Shown here: positions 1-8,925 of the stretch, piece by piece
How positions within the stretch are numbered: position 1 is the stretch's first letter
Layout: the number at the start of each line of letters is the position of its first letter
Source of the DNA: Caldilineaceae bacterium
GTDB taxonomy: Bacteria; Chloroflexota; Anaerolineae; Caldilineales; Caldilineaceae
Reading direction: 5' to 3'
NCBI GenBank assembly: GCA_022821585.1
Contig: JAJEDI010000055.1
Location: forward strand, 266,725 to 330,724
DNA: 64,000 nucleotides
Notes under the pieces: model-generated
Database searches by the model: none
The model's input: only the letters and a program-made list of their open reading frames with translations
What the model was told of the DNA's origin: nothing
Made by a program: the position numbers and the translations under genes

Positions 1-1013
1 AACCCCTCCAGCAAAGGCGGCGCCGTCCGCTCCTGTCTGGCCTCCAGCCCTCTCAGCAGCGGCGTTCGCTCCGCAAGCCGTTGATTCCAGGGACATACCT
101 CCTGGCAAATGTCGCAACCGAATATCCGGTTCCCGAACAGGCGCCGCAACGATCGCGGAATCGGCTGGCGCGATTCGATTGTCCAAAATGAAATACAGCG
201 TTGGGGGTCCAGATGAAATGGACCAATAAAGGCATCGGTCGGGCAGGCATCCAGGCAGCGCGTGCAGTGGCCGCACGTGGCCAGCAGGAACTCACGGGCC
301 TCTGCTTCCCTAATTTCGCGCTCGTTGCCCTGAAAATTCACTGGTGTCGGCCCGCTGCCCCGTTGCAACTGCCACGCCCCGTAGTCGCCCTTGGCCGACA
401 AACCCGCTAGCGTTTCTTCCACACCTATGTCGTCGGAACGCACCGCGACCAGGTGTGGGTCAAAGGCCAGTTCCTCCGGTACCAGAAGTGTAGCCAGAAA
501 GACCCAGCTGCCCCTCTCCGGGTGAATCGTACAGCAGTTCTTGCCTGTAAATCCGATTCCGGCCTTGTGCGCCCAGTCCCGCTCCAGCACAGGTCCCGTA
601 TCGACCAACCCCTTGCCCAAGGTCGAGCGGCCGGTACGGGCTCGCAACCAGCCGTCAAGCTCATATAGAAGCGGACGAATAATCTCGTGATAGTCATCCC
701 CCCAGGCATAGCTGGCGATGATGCCGCGCGACGGGTCGCCACGCACCTCCGGCGCCAGCTCAAAGCGATGATAGTCAACGCCCAGCACGATCAAAGAGCG
801 GAAGGGAGGGCCCTCCTCAGCCAGCAGGGCCGGGCTCCGCCTTTTCTCCAGATTTCGCTCCAGGTATGCCATTTCTCCGGCCCGGCCCAGTCCGAGCCAG
901 CGGGAAAAGAACTCTGCATGCGCCGCCTCGCCCACTTTGACAATTCGACAGAAGTCGAAACCAAGCCGGCGCGCCTCCTTCTTGAACGAAGCAGTCAAAT
1001 CGTAGTCAGACAC
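1..1013 (-). CDS. queG: Epoxyqueuosine reductase QueG, C-terminus cut by window edge
   Basis: Cobalamin- and 4Fe-4S-dependent enzyme that reduces epoxyqueuosine to queuosine in the tRNA wobble position, the last step of queuosine synthesis. I translated it by hand: the frame is open from a GTG at 1013 to base 1 (337 residues seen). The catalytic-acid segment VDTGPVLER lies at 138-146. The ferredoxin-like cluster Cys are at 247, 250, 253, 257 (CGHCTRCLDACPT) and 300, 303, 307 (GCDICQEVCPWN). GAAGGA sits 7-8 bases before the GTG. Unusual: about 60 residues (roughly 185-245) separate the strand after FLATLL from the first cluster Cys, where typical QueG has about ten; the insert matches nothing I recognise. 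The C-terminal HEAT-like part lies outside the window. Product call is firm; the start is likely. Confidence 0.93.
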   Translation of the reverse strand, partial: MSDYDLTASFKKEARRLGFDFCRIVKVGEAAHAEFFSRWLGLGRAGEMAYLERNLEKRRSPALLAEEGPPFRSLIVLGVDYHRFELAPEVRGDPSRGIIASYAWGDDYHEIIRPLLYELDGWLRARTGRSTLGKGLVDTGPVLERDWAHKAGIGFTGKNCCTIHPERGSWVFLATLLVPEELAFDPHLVAVRSDDIGVEETLAGLSAKGDYGAWQLQRGSGPTPVNFQGNEREIREAEAREFLLATCGHCTRCLDACPTDAFIGPFHLDPQRCISFWTIESRQPIPRSLRRLFGNRIFGCDICQEVCPWNQRLAERTPLLRGLEARQERTAPPLLEG

Positions 1014-1057
1014 GCGGAATTCCTTCGAGGAAATTCACGTTCAACCCCTGCACTCTA

Positions 1058-1079
1058 CAGGCAATCGCACTGTTGCCTG
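1058..1079 (-). promoter_or_regulatory. Inverted repeat upstream of queG
   Basis: Perfect 7-bp inverted repeat (CAGGCAA, 8-base spacer, TTGCCTG) centred about 55 bases before the queG start. It could be an operator or a leader stem-loop. No T-run and no recognisable preQ1 riboswitch are present. Function is a guess. Confidence 0.3.
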
Positions 1080-1345
1080 GTCAAGTGCGAAGACTCAGTT
1101 TCGTGCCCCCGGGCCGGCCTCTATCAGTCTTGGCACTGGCGGTATGTGGCCGTTTGCCGGCCCTCCACCGGAAGCAGACGCATTCAACTTCACTCTTGGG
1201 GTTGGCGGAAAAGTCGCTCAGCAAGTCAGGCACATTATAATGGTAGCCAATCAGAGTATCAAGAGGTAGGCACACTTGCGTGCATCCCAATGTTGGGGCA
1301 AACTTTCGTGTACCTCTGGAGGCACCCAATCCATGGTCACTTCCC

Positions 1346-1728
1346 ATTCCAGTTTCCGCCAGAATAGGCGCCGTCTCTGACTACTATCTGCTGACTACTA
1401 ACTACTGCAGTTCTGGGCGGTCGGGCCTTCGGCCCTCCGTTGTGCGGGGGCTCCGCCCCCGCAACGCCCCCGGCCAACAACATGCCTCGTCGACCTGGTG
1501 TCGACATCAGTGACGGGTGCCCAAGCGAAAGTGTCTGGCCAGACCACGTCCCGCCAGTCCCATCAAATCCCCGTAGGTGCCGGCCTTGTGCCTGCCCTCG
1601 CATCCTCCCCAACTGACGGACTCCACCGTGCGGCCAAGCCTGACGCCTGCACTGCGACCCTCCCAAAGACGGTAAACACTTCCAGTCACCGCTGGCTTGG
1701 ATTCCCCGCCAGACTGTTCCCACCCCAC
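1346..1728. repeat. Dispersed GC-rich hairpin repeat, copy A
   Basis: About 375 bp that aligns along its length with 29616-29982, with many substitutions and short indels. It holds two hairpins: GGGCC-TTC-GGCCC at 1423-1435 and GCGGGGGC-TCC-GCCCCCGC at 1444-1462. Shared blocks include CTGCAGTTCTGGGCGGTCGG, ACATGCCTCG, CGACCTGGTGTCGA and GGCCTTGTGCCTGCCCTCGC. The second hairpin is identical between copies; the first changes sequence but stays paired. Short open frames on both strands are not conserved in length and look spurious. Just downstream at 1728-1754 is another inverted repeat (CATCTGGG/CCCAGATG) that copy B lacks. No transposase is nearby, so I call this a dispersed non-autonomous or structured element. 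Confidence 0.75.
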
Positions 1729-1972
1729 ATCTGGGATGTACCCACACCCAGATGATGGACCGACACAAGTCGTGGTGCCCGGCCGCACTCTTCCACGAAA
1801 AGATGCCTCAAATGACCATCCTGAGGCGTGCCTAAAGAGGGCCATTTACCCCTTTCCTTCCACCGCTCCCGCGCCCTGCCCCATCCCCTTCACCTAATGC
1901 GACTTCGCATTCCCCAGACCCCAACGCGACCATACGCAGGGGTCTTACGTATAGCGAGTTGAAGGAGAAAGT

Positions 1973-2001
1973 TTGGGAGTCATCCGTTCCTATGCTAAAC
2001 T
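1973..2001 (+). promoter_or_regulatory. Candidate sigma-70-type promoter for rpsO
   Basis: TTGGGA (1973-1978), a 17-base spacer, then TAAACT (1996-2001), followed by a leader of about 145 bases before the rpsO ATG. It is the best-spaced pair in the interval between queG and rpsO. Prediction by eye only. Confidence 0.5.
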
Positions 2002-2021
2002 GATTCAGTACCGGCTGAATC
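2002..2021 (+). promoter_or_regulatory. Stem-loop at the 5' end of the rpsO leader
   Basis: Perfect 7-bp stem (GATTCAG, 6-base loop, CTGAATC) directly after the candidate -10 box. S15 binds its own mRNA leader in many bacteria, but this stem lies far from the ribosome binding site, so a role in autoregulation is only a possibility. Confidence 0.3.
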
Positions 2022-2150
2022 ATGCGCCATGGTATTCCTGCGATGATTCGGCTCTCTTGACGCCGTTGGCGGCCCACCGGAGAATGGTTACATGGTGATT
2101 TCACTTCAGAGATTCTCTGGTTCAATAGGAAAGGAGTTCAGGAGTACCAC

Positions 2151-2420
2151 ATGAGTATTTCGACGGAAGAAAAAACAAAGATCATTGAGGAATACCGGAC
2201 ATTCGAACAAGACACAGGATCCCCGGAGGTGCAGGTCGCCCTCCTTACCACACGCATCAACGCCCTCACCGACCACCTGAAAGCGCACAAACATGATGAA
2301 GGGTCGCGTCGAGGCTTGTTGAAGCTGGTCGGTCAACGCCGCCGCCACTTGGCTTACCTGGCAAGAAAGGATGTGAACCGCTATCGTCAGCTTATTCAGA
2401 GGCTGGGACTACGCCGATAA
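2151..2420 (+). CDS. rpsO: Ribosomal protein S15
   Basis: Primary rRNA-binding protein of the 30S platform, contacting 16S rRNA helices 20-22. At 89 residues it has the usual S15 length. The family features [13 protein letters not shown] near 22-34 and the basic segment [10 protein letters not shown] near 62-71 are present, ending in LGLRR. GAAAGGAG about 13 bases and AGGAG about 6 bases before the ATG give a good ribosome binding site. It precedes pnp on the same strand, the widespread rpsO-pnp order, although here 530 bases separate the two. Call is secure. Confidence 0.98.
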   Translation: MSISTEEKTKIIEEYRTFEQDTGSPEVQVALLTTRINALTDHLKAHKHDEGSRRGLLKLVGQRRRHLAYLARKDVNRYRQLIQRLGLRR

Positions 2421-2950
2421 TCGGCACGGATAGGGCGAATTGTAGTTACATTCTCCTATCACTCATGGATGCACTTGCCGGACAGCTACTGAAGTTACAG
2501 CCTCTTAACCACATCACTGTAGGCTGTTCCCTGCTCCCGGCAGTTTAATATGTAGGTCGTGCTCGACGGCACGACAGAATGACAGAAAAATACGGCCACC
2601 AGCCGCTCGCATATGCATTTTGTGCTCAGTGCATTGTACTTGGCAGATTCTGCCACCGGGGTCCGGCATTGGAGAATGGACCGAAGCCATCGCTGAAAGA
2701 GCCCACTGCGCTCGTGATCGAACGCTTCGATCCGTTCTCCAGTTCCGCACCTCGAATCAATGCGCAGAGAAGTCGCTTGGATGATACACACCGAGTAGCG
2801 TCGTCTGCCATTCAGACTAGCGACTTCGTGTGCGGGTGGCGGCAACGTCGAACGCGTTGCCGGTTCTGGAAGCAGCACGAACCGGCGGCCCCACCTGCCC
2901 GCTCTGGCATTGTACAGAGCGGAGCAATACTCAATTCGAGGTGAACAAAG
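2421..2950 (+). other. Intergenic region between rpsO and pnp
   Basis: About 530 bases with no recognisable gene; a 121-codon frame at 2579-2944 has no family resemblance. A perfect 7-bp stem-loop (GTCGTGC, 6-base loop, GCACGAC) lies at 2556-2575 without a T-run. In enterobacteria a stem-loop between rpsO and pnp is cut by RNase III and mediates pnp autoregulation; whether this hairpin acts that way is unknown. Confidence 0.4.
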
Positions 2951-5200
2951 ATGGAACAACTCAGATTATTCGAAGGCGCCCAAACCTACACGACGACTTT
3001 GGGCGACAAACCGCTAAGTATCGAGACGGGCATCCTTGCCCAGCAGGCAGGGGGCGCCGTCACAGTCAGATGTGGCGACACCGTTATCCTCGCCACCGCA
3101 ACGATGGATAAAGGGGTGAGGCCGGGAATCGGCTTCTTTCCTTTGACCGTCGATTTTGAAGAAAAACTCTACGCCGCCGGACGTATCCCCGGTAACCTCT
3201 TCCGCCGTGAAGGTCGGCCTAGTGAACAGGCAATTCTCCTCTGTCGCTTGGTGGACCGGCCGCTGCGCCCGCTCTTCCCAAAGGGTATGCGCAACGAAGT
3301 ACAGATCATCCTCACAGCGCTCAGTTCGGATAACGAGCAACTGATCGACCCGCTGGCCATCATCGCAGCTTCTGCCGCCCTCGCCATCAGCGATATCCCT
3401 TGGGATGGACCGGTTGGTGCAGCTTCCATCGGCTATGTTGACGGCGAGCTGGTCGTCAATCCGACCGTTGCCGATATGGAGTTGAGCACACTCGCTTTGC
3501 AGGTTTCCGGTACGGCAGACAACATCCTGATGGTGGAAGCCGGCGCCAGCGAGTTGCCCGAAGATATCATGCTCGATGGGCTGAAACTGGCCTACGAATC
3601 TATGCAGCCAGCGATTCAGACGATTCAGCAGATGCAGGCAGACGTCGGGAAAGAGAAACACACCGACTTCCCTGTCTTTACCGCAGCCGAACACACCGTC
3701 GAACAGGTGAACCAGCTGGCGCGCGAAAAGGTTGCGGCAGCCGTGGCTGGAACCACTGAACGTGGCGAACGCAAGTCCCGCCTCGCCGAGATCCACGACG
3801 AAACCATGGAGGCCCTGGCCGAGCCGATCAGCTCAGGAGACGTCGAGTCCGGGGATGTGAACGAAACACTGGAAAACCTCTACAAGGAAGCCGTACGCAG
3901 GCGCATCCTGGACGAAAGCGTACGCCCCGACGGCCGTGACCCCCAGACCATTCGCCCGATCCAGGTACAGGTAGGCAACATTCCCCGAGTCCACGGCAGC
4001 GGGCTGTTCATGCGCGGCGAAACGCACGTCCTGACTATCGCGACCCTCGGCACCCCTGGTGATGCCCAGCGCCTTTACACGCTGCAGCCGGAGGAAGAGA
4101 AACGCTATATCCATCACTACAACTTCCCTCCCTATTCGACCGGCGAAGCCTACCCAATGCGCGGGCCAAAACGCCGCGAAATCGGTCACGGCGCCCTGGC
4201 CGAACGGGCTCTGCAAGCGGTAATTCCGGAAGACTTCCCCTATACACTGCGCTTGGTCAGCGAGGCTGTCAGCAGCAACGGCTCGACCAGCATGGGATCG
4301 GTCTGCGGCAGCACGCTTGCGCTCATGGACGCCGGTGTCCCCATTGACGCCCCTGTATCAGGTATTGCGATGGGCCTGGTGCAAGACCAGGATTCCGGCA
4401 ACTACGTAGTTCTCTCCGACATCCAGGGCGTGGAAGATCATCTTGGCGACATGGACTTCAAAGTCGCCGGTAGCAGTCATGGTATTACCGCCCTGCAGAT
4501 GGATCTCAAGATCAAGGGTCTGGACTTTGAAATCCTCCGTATCGCCCTGGAGCAGGCCCGCCAGGGGCGCCTTCACATTATGGAAAAGATGTTGGACGTA
4601 CTTCCTGAATCCCGTGAAGAGCTAAGCCCCTACGCGCCGCGCATCCTCACTGTGAGCGTCGACCCGGAGAAGATCGGAAAGATTATCGGTCCGGGCGGCA
4701 AGACAGTTCGCGCCTTACAGGAACGCTACGAAGTTAAGATCGATATCGACGATGACGGTTCGGTCTTTATTTCCGGACTGAACGGCCTTGCAGCCGAAGA
4801 GGCTCGCCGCGAAATCGAGTCACTGACCGAAGAGGTCGAAATAGGCAAGATCTACACGGGACAGGTGGTAAGAGTCGAAGCCTATGGCGCATTCGTCAAC
4901 TTGCTGCCTGGTGTCGACGGGTTGGTGCATATCAGCCAGCTGGCAGACTATCGGGTCAACAACGTTGAGGAAATCGCCAACGTCGGCGATGAGCTCACGA
5001 CCATGGTGATCGACATCGATCCTGCAGGCAAAATCAGGCTGAGCCGGCAGGCCGTATTGGAAGGCTGGAGTGCGGAGGAAGCTCGCGACCGCGACCGCGG
5101 CGGGCGCCGCGGCGGCGGCCGGGAACGCGAACGCGGTGGACGCGGAGGAAACCGCGAGCGCGACCGCAGCATGAGAAACGGGGGCCGCCCGCGCAGATAA
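2951..5200 (+). CDS. pnp: Polynucleotide phosphorylase
   Basis: 3'-5' phosphorolytic exoribonuclease of the degradosome type that also adds tails to RNA, acting as a ring-shaped trimer in the cytoplasm. It has 749 residues in the usual order: first RNase PH domain (about 10-150), all-helical linker (about 240-320), second RNase PH domain (about 325-560), KH domain with [11 protein letters not shown] near 576-586, and S1 domain near 635-705. The tail of about 45 residues is rich in Arg, Gly and Asp/Glu ([12 protein letters not shown] type), probably a disordered RNA-binding extension. The predicted start, 26 bases after AATTCGAGG, gives the standard N-terminus. Confidence 0.97.
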   Translation: MEQLRLFEGAQTYTTTLGDKPLSIETGILAQQAGGAVTVRCGDTVILATATMDKGVRPGIGFFPLTVDFEEKLYAAGRIPGNLFRREGRPSEQAILLCRLVDRPLRPLFPKGMRNEVQIILTALSSDNEQLIDPLAIIAASAALAISDIPWDGPVGAASIGYVDGELVVNPTVADMELSTLALQVSGTADNILMVEAGASELPEDIMLDGLKLAYESMQPAIQTIQQMQADVGKEKHTDFPVFTAAEHTVEQVNQLAREKVAAAVAGTTERGERKSRLAEIHDETMEALAEPISSGDVESGDVNETLENLYKEAVRRRILDESVRPDGRDPQTIRPIQVQVGNIPRVHGSGLFMRGETHVLTIATLGTPGDAQRLYTLQPEEEKRYIHHYNFPPYSTGEAYPMRGPKRREIGHGALAERALQAVIPEDFPYTLRLVSEAVSSNGSTSMGSVCGSTLALMDAGVPIDAPVSGIAMGLVQDQDSGNYVVLSDIQGVEDHLGDMDFKVAGSSHGITALQMDLKIKGLDFEILRIALEQARQGRLHIMEKMLDVLPESREELSPYAPRILTVSVDPEKIGKIIGPGGKTVRALQERYEVKIDIDDDGSVFISGLNGLAAEEARREIESLTEEVEIGKIYTGQVVRVEAYGAFVNLLPGVDGLVHISQLADYRVNNVEEIANVGDELTTMVIDIDPAGKIRLSRQAVLEGWSAEEARDRDRGGRRGGGRERERGGRGGNRERDRSMRNGGRPRR

Positions 5201-5217
5201 GAGGTGGTGGCCCGCCA

Positions 5218-6009
5218 ATGAGTCAGTTTGTAGGCTCATTCGTATCGATGAAGATGTCGACTCGAAACCAGGGGGAGCAACCTAGTCCTCAAGAGGTGTT
5301 GCCTGCCGATGACCGGCAGGCAGGCGCTCCCCCTGCAGAACGTCCTGGACAGCTCGGCCCTGCCCGGCTATTGGCGTCTGCTGGCTCCAACAACCCAACG
5401 GTCAGACAGCCCATACCCGAGTCGCAAAGCATGTCCACGGCCGCAGCCGTCCTTTCCGGACTGAAAGAAGCCCTGCAAATCGTTCTCCCTGCCATATTCC
5501 TGGCAGCGCTTATCCATCTCTTCCTTGCGCAAGCAACCATCGTGCGCGGCCAGAGTATGCAGCCCAGCCTCCGGCCTGAAGAACGGCTGATCATGGAGAA
5601 GTTGAGCTACTATTTTCATGCCCCGCGCCACAACGAAATAATCGTCCTCGATATGCCCGGGTCGCCGGCACTGATTATCAAGCGCGTGGTAGGCCTTCCC
5701 GGAGAGACGGTTGAGATAAAGCAGGGCCGTATCCTGGTCAACGGGCGTGAAATGGCTTACACGAAGGCCGTCCAGGCGGGCACGGCCGCGCTCCTTTCAG
5801 GCGAAGACAGTCAGCCTGATCCAGGTTCCGGAGAGCTTCTTTACGACTACGGACCCGTCACACTGGCAGAGGACCTGTTCTTCGTACTGGGCGACAATCG
5901 GAAAAACAGCAACGACAGCCGCACCTTTGGACCGGTCCATCGCGATTACGTCAAGGGCCGCATTTGGGTGCGTTACTGGCCTTTGACGAGATTCACGATT
6001 TACCGATAG
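5218..6009 (+). CDS. lepB: Signal peptidase I
   Basis: Membrane-bound Ser-Lys protease that removes signal peptides from exported proteins. The catalytic Ser113 lies in GQSMQPSL and the general base Lys155 in IIKRVVGLPGE; the conserved GDNRKNSNDSRTFGPV box follows near 226-241. One hydrophobic segment (about 86-104) anchors the protein with the catalytic domain outside. The first 75 residues are low-complexity and rich in Pro and Gly, longer than in most SPases. AAGAGGTGG lies about 9 bases before the ATG; an in-frame ATG at residue 11 is an alternative start. It begins 17 bases after the pnp stop and may be co-transcribed with it. Confidence 0.96.
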   Translation: MSQFVGSFVSMKMSTRNQGEQPSPQEVLPADDRQAGAPPAERPGQLGPARLLASAGSNNPTVRQPIPESQSMSTAAAVLSGLKEALQIVLPAIFLAALIHLFLAQATIVRGQSMQPSLRPEERLIMEKLSYYFHAPRHNEIIVLDMPGSPALIIKRVVGLPGETVEIKQGRILVNGREMAYTKAVQAGTAALLSGEDSQPDPGSGELLYDYGPVTLAEDLFFVLGDNRKNSNDSRTFGPVHRDYVKGRIWVRYWPLTRFTIYR

Positions 6010-6094
6010 TCTGAAACGTTGATTTTGAGACGCGACGCCGGCGGTGGAGAAGCTGGCGGCCCGCATAGTGTGCTGAACTGCAGCTCTTAGCGAT

Positions 6095-7900
6095 ATGAAT
6101 ACGAAAAGGTGGAGTACAACCACGAAGATAGTGGTATCGTCGCTTCTCGGCCTGCTGGCCGTGTTACTCCTCTACGCGTTCCGAGTGATGATCCAGCCGA
6201 CGATCATCGCATTGCTGCTCACCTTCGTACTGTACCAGCCAGTGAGTTGGGTGCAGCAGCGAACCGGCTGGAGCCGTGCCACATCAATCGTTGCTGTCTA
6301 TCTGCTGGTTATCCTCGTCCTGATAATTGGACCTATCATCTTCGTGCCCCGCGTGGTCACTTCAGTGGAATCGTTGCTCGTTCTCCTCGAGACCATGGTC
6401 ACCGACATGCAGTCGGCTGCTCCGGGGCCCCTCCTTCCCATTTTCGGGTTCAACCTTGAAATCAACGATATTCTGCAACAGTTGGGCACTGTCATTCAAA
6501 ACGTGCTGTCGCAGGCCGGCACCGGCGTCCTCGGCCTGGCCGCTACCTTTACAACCGGCGTCCTTACCACCATCTATGTGCTTGTACTGGGCTTCTGGTT
6601 GCTCAAAGACATAATTAAGCTGCAGCGCATGGTGATGAACGCTCTACCGACCGAGTACCGGGACGATGTACAGCGCATGACGCAGGAACTGGGCGAAATC
6701 TGGATGGCGTTTCTGCGCGGGCAGCTGGTACTGGGCCTTGTGGTCGGGTTCATGACCTGGATTATCATGTCCATTGTTGGCCTGCCCAATGCAGCGGCAC
6801 TGGCGCTTCTCGCCGGCATTCTTGAGTTTCTGCCTACCGTGGGTCCTGGAATCAGCGGTGCGATCGGCACTCTTGTCGCGCTCCTGCAAGGTCCGACCTG
6901 GCTCTCAATTGGCAATATCCCCTTCGCCATCATCGTCCTCATCCTGTACGTCATCATCACGCAGGTCGAAAGCGTATATCTCATTCCACGCCTTGTCGGG
7001 CGCCGCGTGCGCCTCCATCCTGCCGTCACATTCACAGGCATCATCAGCGCCGCTCTTGTCTTCGGAGTCCTGGGCGTACTTCTGATCACTCCGACAATTG
7101 CCAGCGTTCGCGCCCTCTTGGGCTATGTCTTCCGCAAACTGCGTGATCTGGAGCCATTCGAATCTCTGCAGCGGCAAAATGAGATCCAGATTCCCGGACT
7201 TATCGGCGGCCACTGGATTGAGGGCATTGTATTTGATCTCGATGGCACCCTGACCCATCTCGACTGGTCCCTGGCAACCGAATTGGCCCGGCGGTTTGAC
7301 CGGCTGGAGCGAATCTGGCCCGGCGACCGGCGTGAACAGTTTTTCCGTCGCTTTATGGCGTGGATGGAAGGGCCTTCACTCGCCGTCATTAGCCTCCTCA
7401 CATGGCTCAGATTGCACGAAGACGCGCGCCGGCTTACGCATCGGATGCAACGTGTGCGCGGCTTCCCTCCCAGTGAAGCTCAGACATTGCGCGACGGCGT
7501 TCCCGAGTTGCTGATTGAGTTACGCCAGCAATACAAGGTGGCCCTGATCACGAACCGTTCGCGACGGGAGTTGGATTCTTTCTACCAGCACGCTGAACTG
7601 CCCGATGACCTGTTTGACGCCGTCGTCACCAGGGACGATCTGCGTAAGCCCTCCCCCAACAGCGAGGGACTGTTGAAGGTGCTCGAGATTCTGAATCTTC
7701 CCGCTGACGCATGTCTGGTTGTTGGCGATACCGAACTGCAACTGCGCGTTGGCGAAGCGGTCGGCGCAGTGCAGGTTGGTCTCCTGTGCGGCATGGGTGC
7801 GACGCAGAACTTCAGCAATGCCGACCTGATCCTGGAAACACCGACAGACCTGATCGGCTACCTGAATCGCCCGCAGGTAATGGCGAAAATGTGGTCGTAG
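6095..7900 (+). CDS. AI-2E-family membrane transporter fused to a HAD-like phosphatase
   Basis: Two-domain protein of 601 residues in one open frame. Residues 1 to about 355 look like an AI-2E/YdiK/TqsA-type permease: hydrophobic segments near 12-55, 65-90, 145-175, 205-225 and 230-345, with the motif LEFLPTVGPGISG. Residues about 375-595 form a HAD-superfamily hydrolase: motif I VFDLDGTLT with the nucleophile Asp381 and Asp383, motif II ITNRS, motif III Lys in RKPSP, and motif IV VVGDTELQLRVGE. AI-2E proteins normally end after the last helices, so the fusion is unusual. It implies a cytoplasmic phosphatase tethered to an exporter or channel. Substrate of either half unknown. No sign of a frame error at the junction. 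Confidence 0.9.
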   Translation: MNTKRWSTTTKIVVSSLLGLLAVLLLYAFRVMIQPTIIALLLTFVLYQPVSWVQQRTGWSRATSIVAVYLLVILVLIIGPIIFVPRVVTSVESLLVLLETMVTDMQSAAPGPLLPIFGFNLEINDILQQLGTVIQNVLSQAGTGVLGLAATFTTGVLTTIYVLVLGFWLLKDIIKLQRMVMNALPTEYRDDVQRMTQELGEIWMAFLRGQLVLGLVVGFMTWIIMSIVGLPNAAALALLAGILEFLPTVGPGISGAIGTLVALLQGPTWLSIGNIPFAIIVLILYVIITQVESVYLIPRLVGRRVRLHPAVTFTGIISAALVFGVLGVLLITPTIASVRALLGYVFRKLRDLEPFESLQRQNEIQIPGLIGGHWIEGIVFDLDGTLTHLDWSLATELARRFDRLERIWPGDRREQFFRRFMAWMEGPSLAVISLLTWLRLHEDARRLTHRMQRVRGFPPSEAQTLRDGVPELLIELRQQYKVALITNRSRRELDSFYQHAELPDDLFDAVVTRDDLRKPSPNSEGLLKVLEILNLPADACLVVGDTELQLRVGEAVGAVQVGLLCGMGATQNFSNADLILETPTDLIGYLNRPQVMAKMWS

Positions 7901-8363
7901 AGCCGCGCACAGCCTTTTCGCAAACGCGCCGGAACCGGGCAGAAGCTGGCCTGCAAGACCAAGGCGAATACCCGATACTGAAAATTGCCTTGCACCAATA
8001 AAACGGCCGGCTCCGGCAATCGCTTCGCTTCTGCTCCTTCTCTGAACAGCAATTCCCCTTGACATCTGAATCGGACGCTGTCAGCGAATTCTTGGGTAAT
8101 TCCATACCCGGCGTGGTCCCTTTGCGAATTGCGTCAATCCCCCTTCCGAACTTGGATCGCTTTACTCCACAATTACTTCCAGGTCGGGGCTATAGCATCC
8201 GAAAACCCGAAACCTGTGAATTTTCCGTCTGACTCCAACACTTCTCGCGCAAGTTGCGCTTTACGGAATGCACCAATAGGCGTGATTTCAACGATTTGCA
8301 CTCTAGCTCTGTTTTCTGGCCCACTCTGAGCGATACATCTTGGTGCCATAGTTCGGAGGAAAA
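7901..8363. other. Non-coding interval, nothing recognised
   Basis: About 460 bases between two plus-strand genes. I see no gene, repeat, tRNA or convincing terminator. The next gene is preceded by CGGAGGAAAA, a good ribosome binding site, but no clear -35/-10 pair stands out. Confidence 0.4.
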
Positions 8364-8858
8364 ATGTTCACAAGGTTATCGAAAATTGTCCTGGTATGGG
8401 CCATTGCGCTGCATACCTCACTCGTAGTGTTCAACAACCTCTCTGACTATGATTCAAACTACTGGTTCGTCGTTCACGTCCTCAAAATGGACACGACTTT
8501 CCCTGACAACCAGGGAATGTGGCGGGCAATTGACCTGACTGCAGCACATCACTCGCTCTATTGGGTCATCATCCTCGTTGAAACAGCGGTCGCAGCGCTC
8601 TGTTGGTGGGGAGGACTGCGCCTTTTCCGCGCGAAAGACGACGCCAAAGATTTCAGTCAGGCCAAAGGCTTCGCAATAGCTGGACTGACATTGGGAATCG
8701 TTCTGTGGTTTACGGGGTTTAACTCAGTCGGCGGGGAATGGTTCCTGATGTGGCAGTCGGATGTGTGGAATGGTCTTCAGTCTGCCTTCCGTCTCGTCGT
8801 CGTCTTCGGTTTCACCTTGCTCTATCTCGCCTTTCCGGACGTAGACCAGGATGCCTGA
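8364..8858 (+). CDS. DUF2165 family small integral membrane protein
   Basis: 164 residues with four predicted membrane helices (about 5-25, 64-84, 103-121, 137-157). The family features are clear: NNLSDYDSNYWFVVHVL, MDTTFPDN, MWRAI, and GGEWFLMWQS followed by WNG. The biochemical function of DUF2165 is not known. CGGAGGAAAA precedes the ATG. It stands alone, with comEC convergent downstream, so context gives no functional hint. Confidence 0.88.
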   Translation: MFTRLSKIVLVWAIALHTSLVVFNNLSDYDSNYWFVVHVLKMDTTFPDNQGMWRAIDLTAAHHSLYWVIILVETAVAALCWWGGLRLFRAKDDAKDFSQAKGFAIAGLTLGIVLWFTGFNSVGGEWFLMWQSDVWNGLQSAFRLVVVFGFTLLYLAFPDVDQDA

Positions 8859-8925
8859 CCTAAGCCTAAGTGGGGCAACGTCGCACCTGAACCAGATGCT
8901 AAAGACGTTTGTTCACGACTCTTCC

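Noticed and set aside
1081..1347. 88-codon minus-strand frame beside repeat copy A
   Set aside because: No family resemblance and no ribosome binding site; lies in non-coding sequence next to the repeat.
1337..1845. Frames inside repeat copy A (for example 143 and 112 codons, minus strand)
   Set aside because: Only fragments resemble the frame in copy B, with length and frame not kept; similarity is explained by the shared repeat DNA, not by a protein.
2579..2944. 121-codon plus-strand frame between rpsO and pnp
   Set aside because: No recognisable family, poor ribosome binding site and odd composition; overlapping frames on the other strand are equally long.
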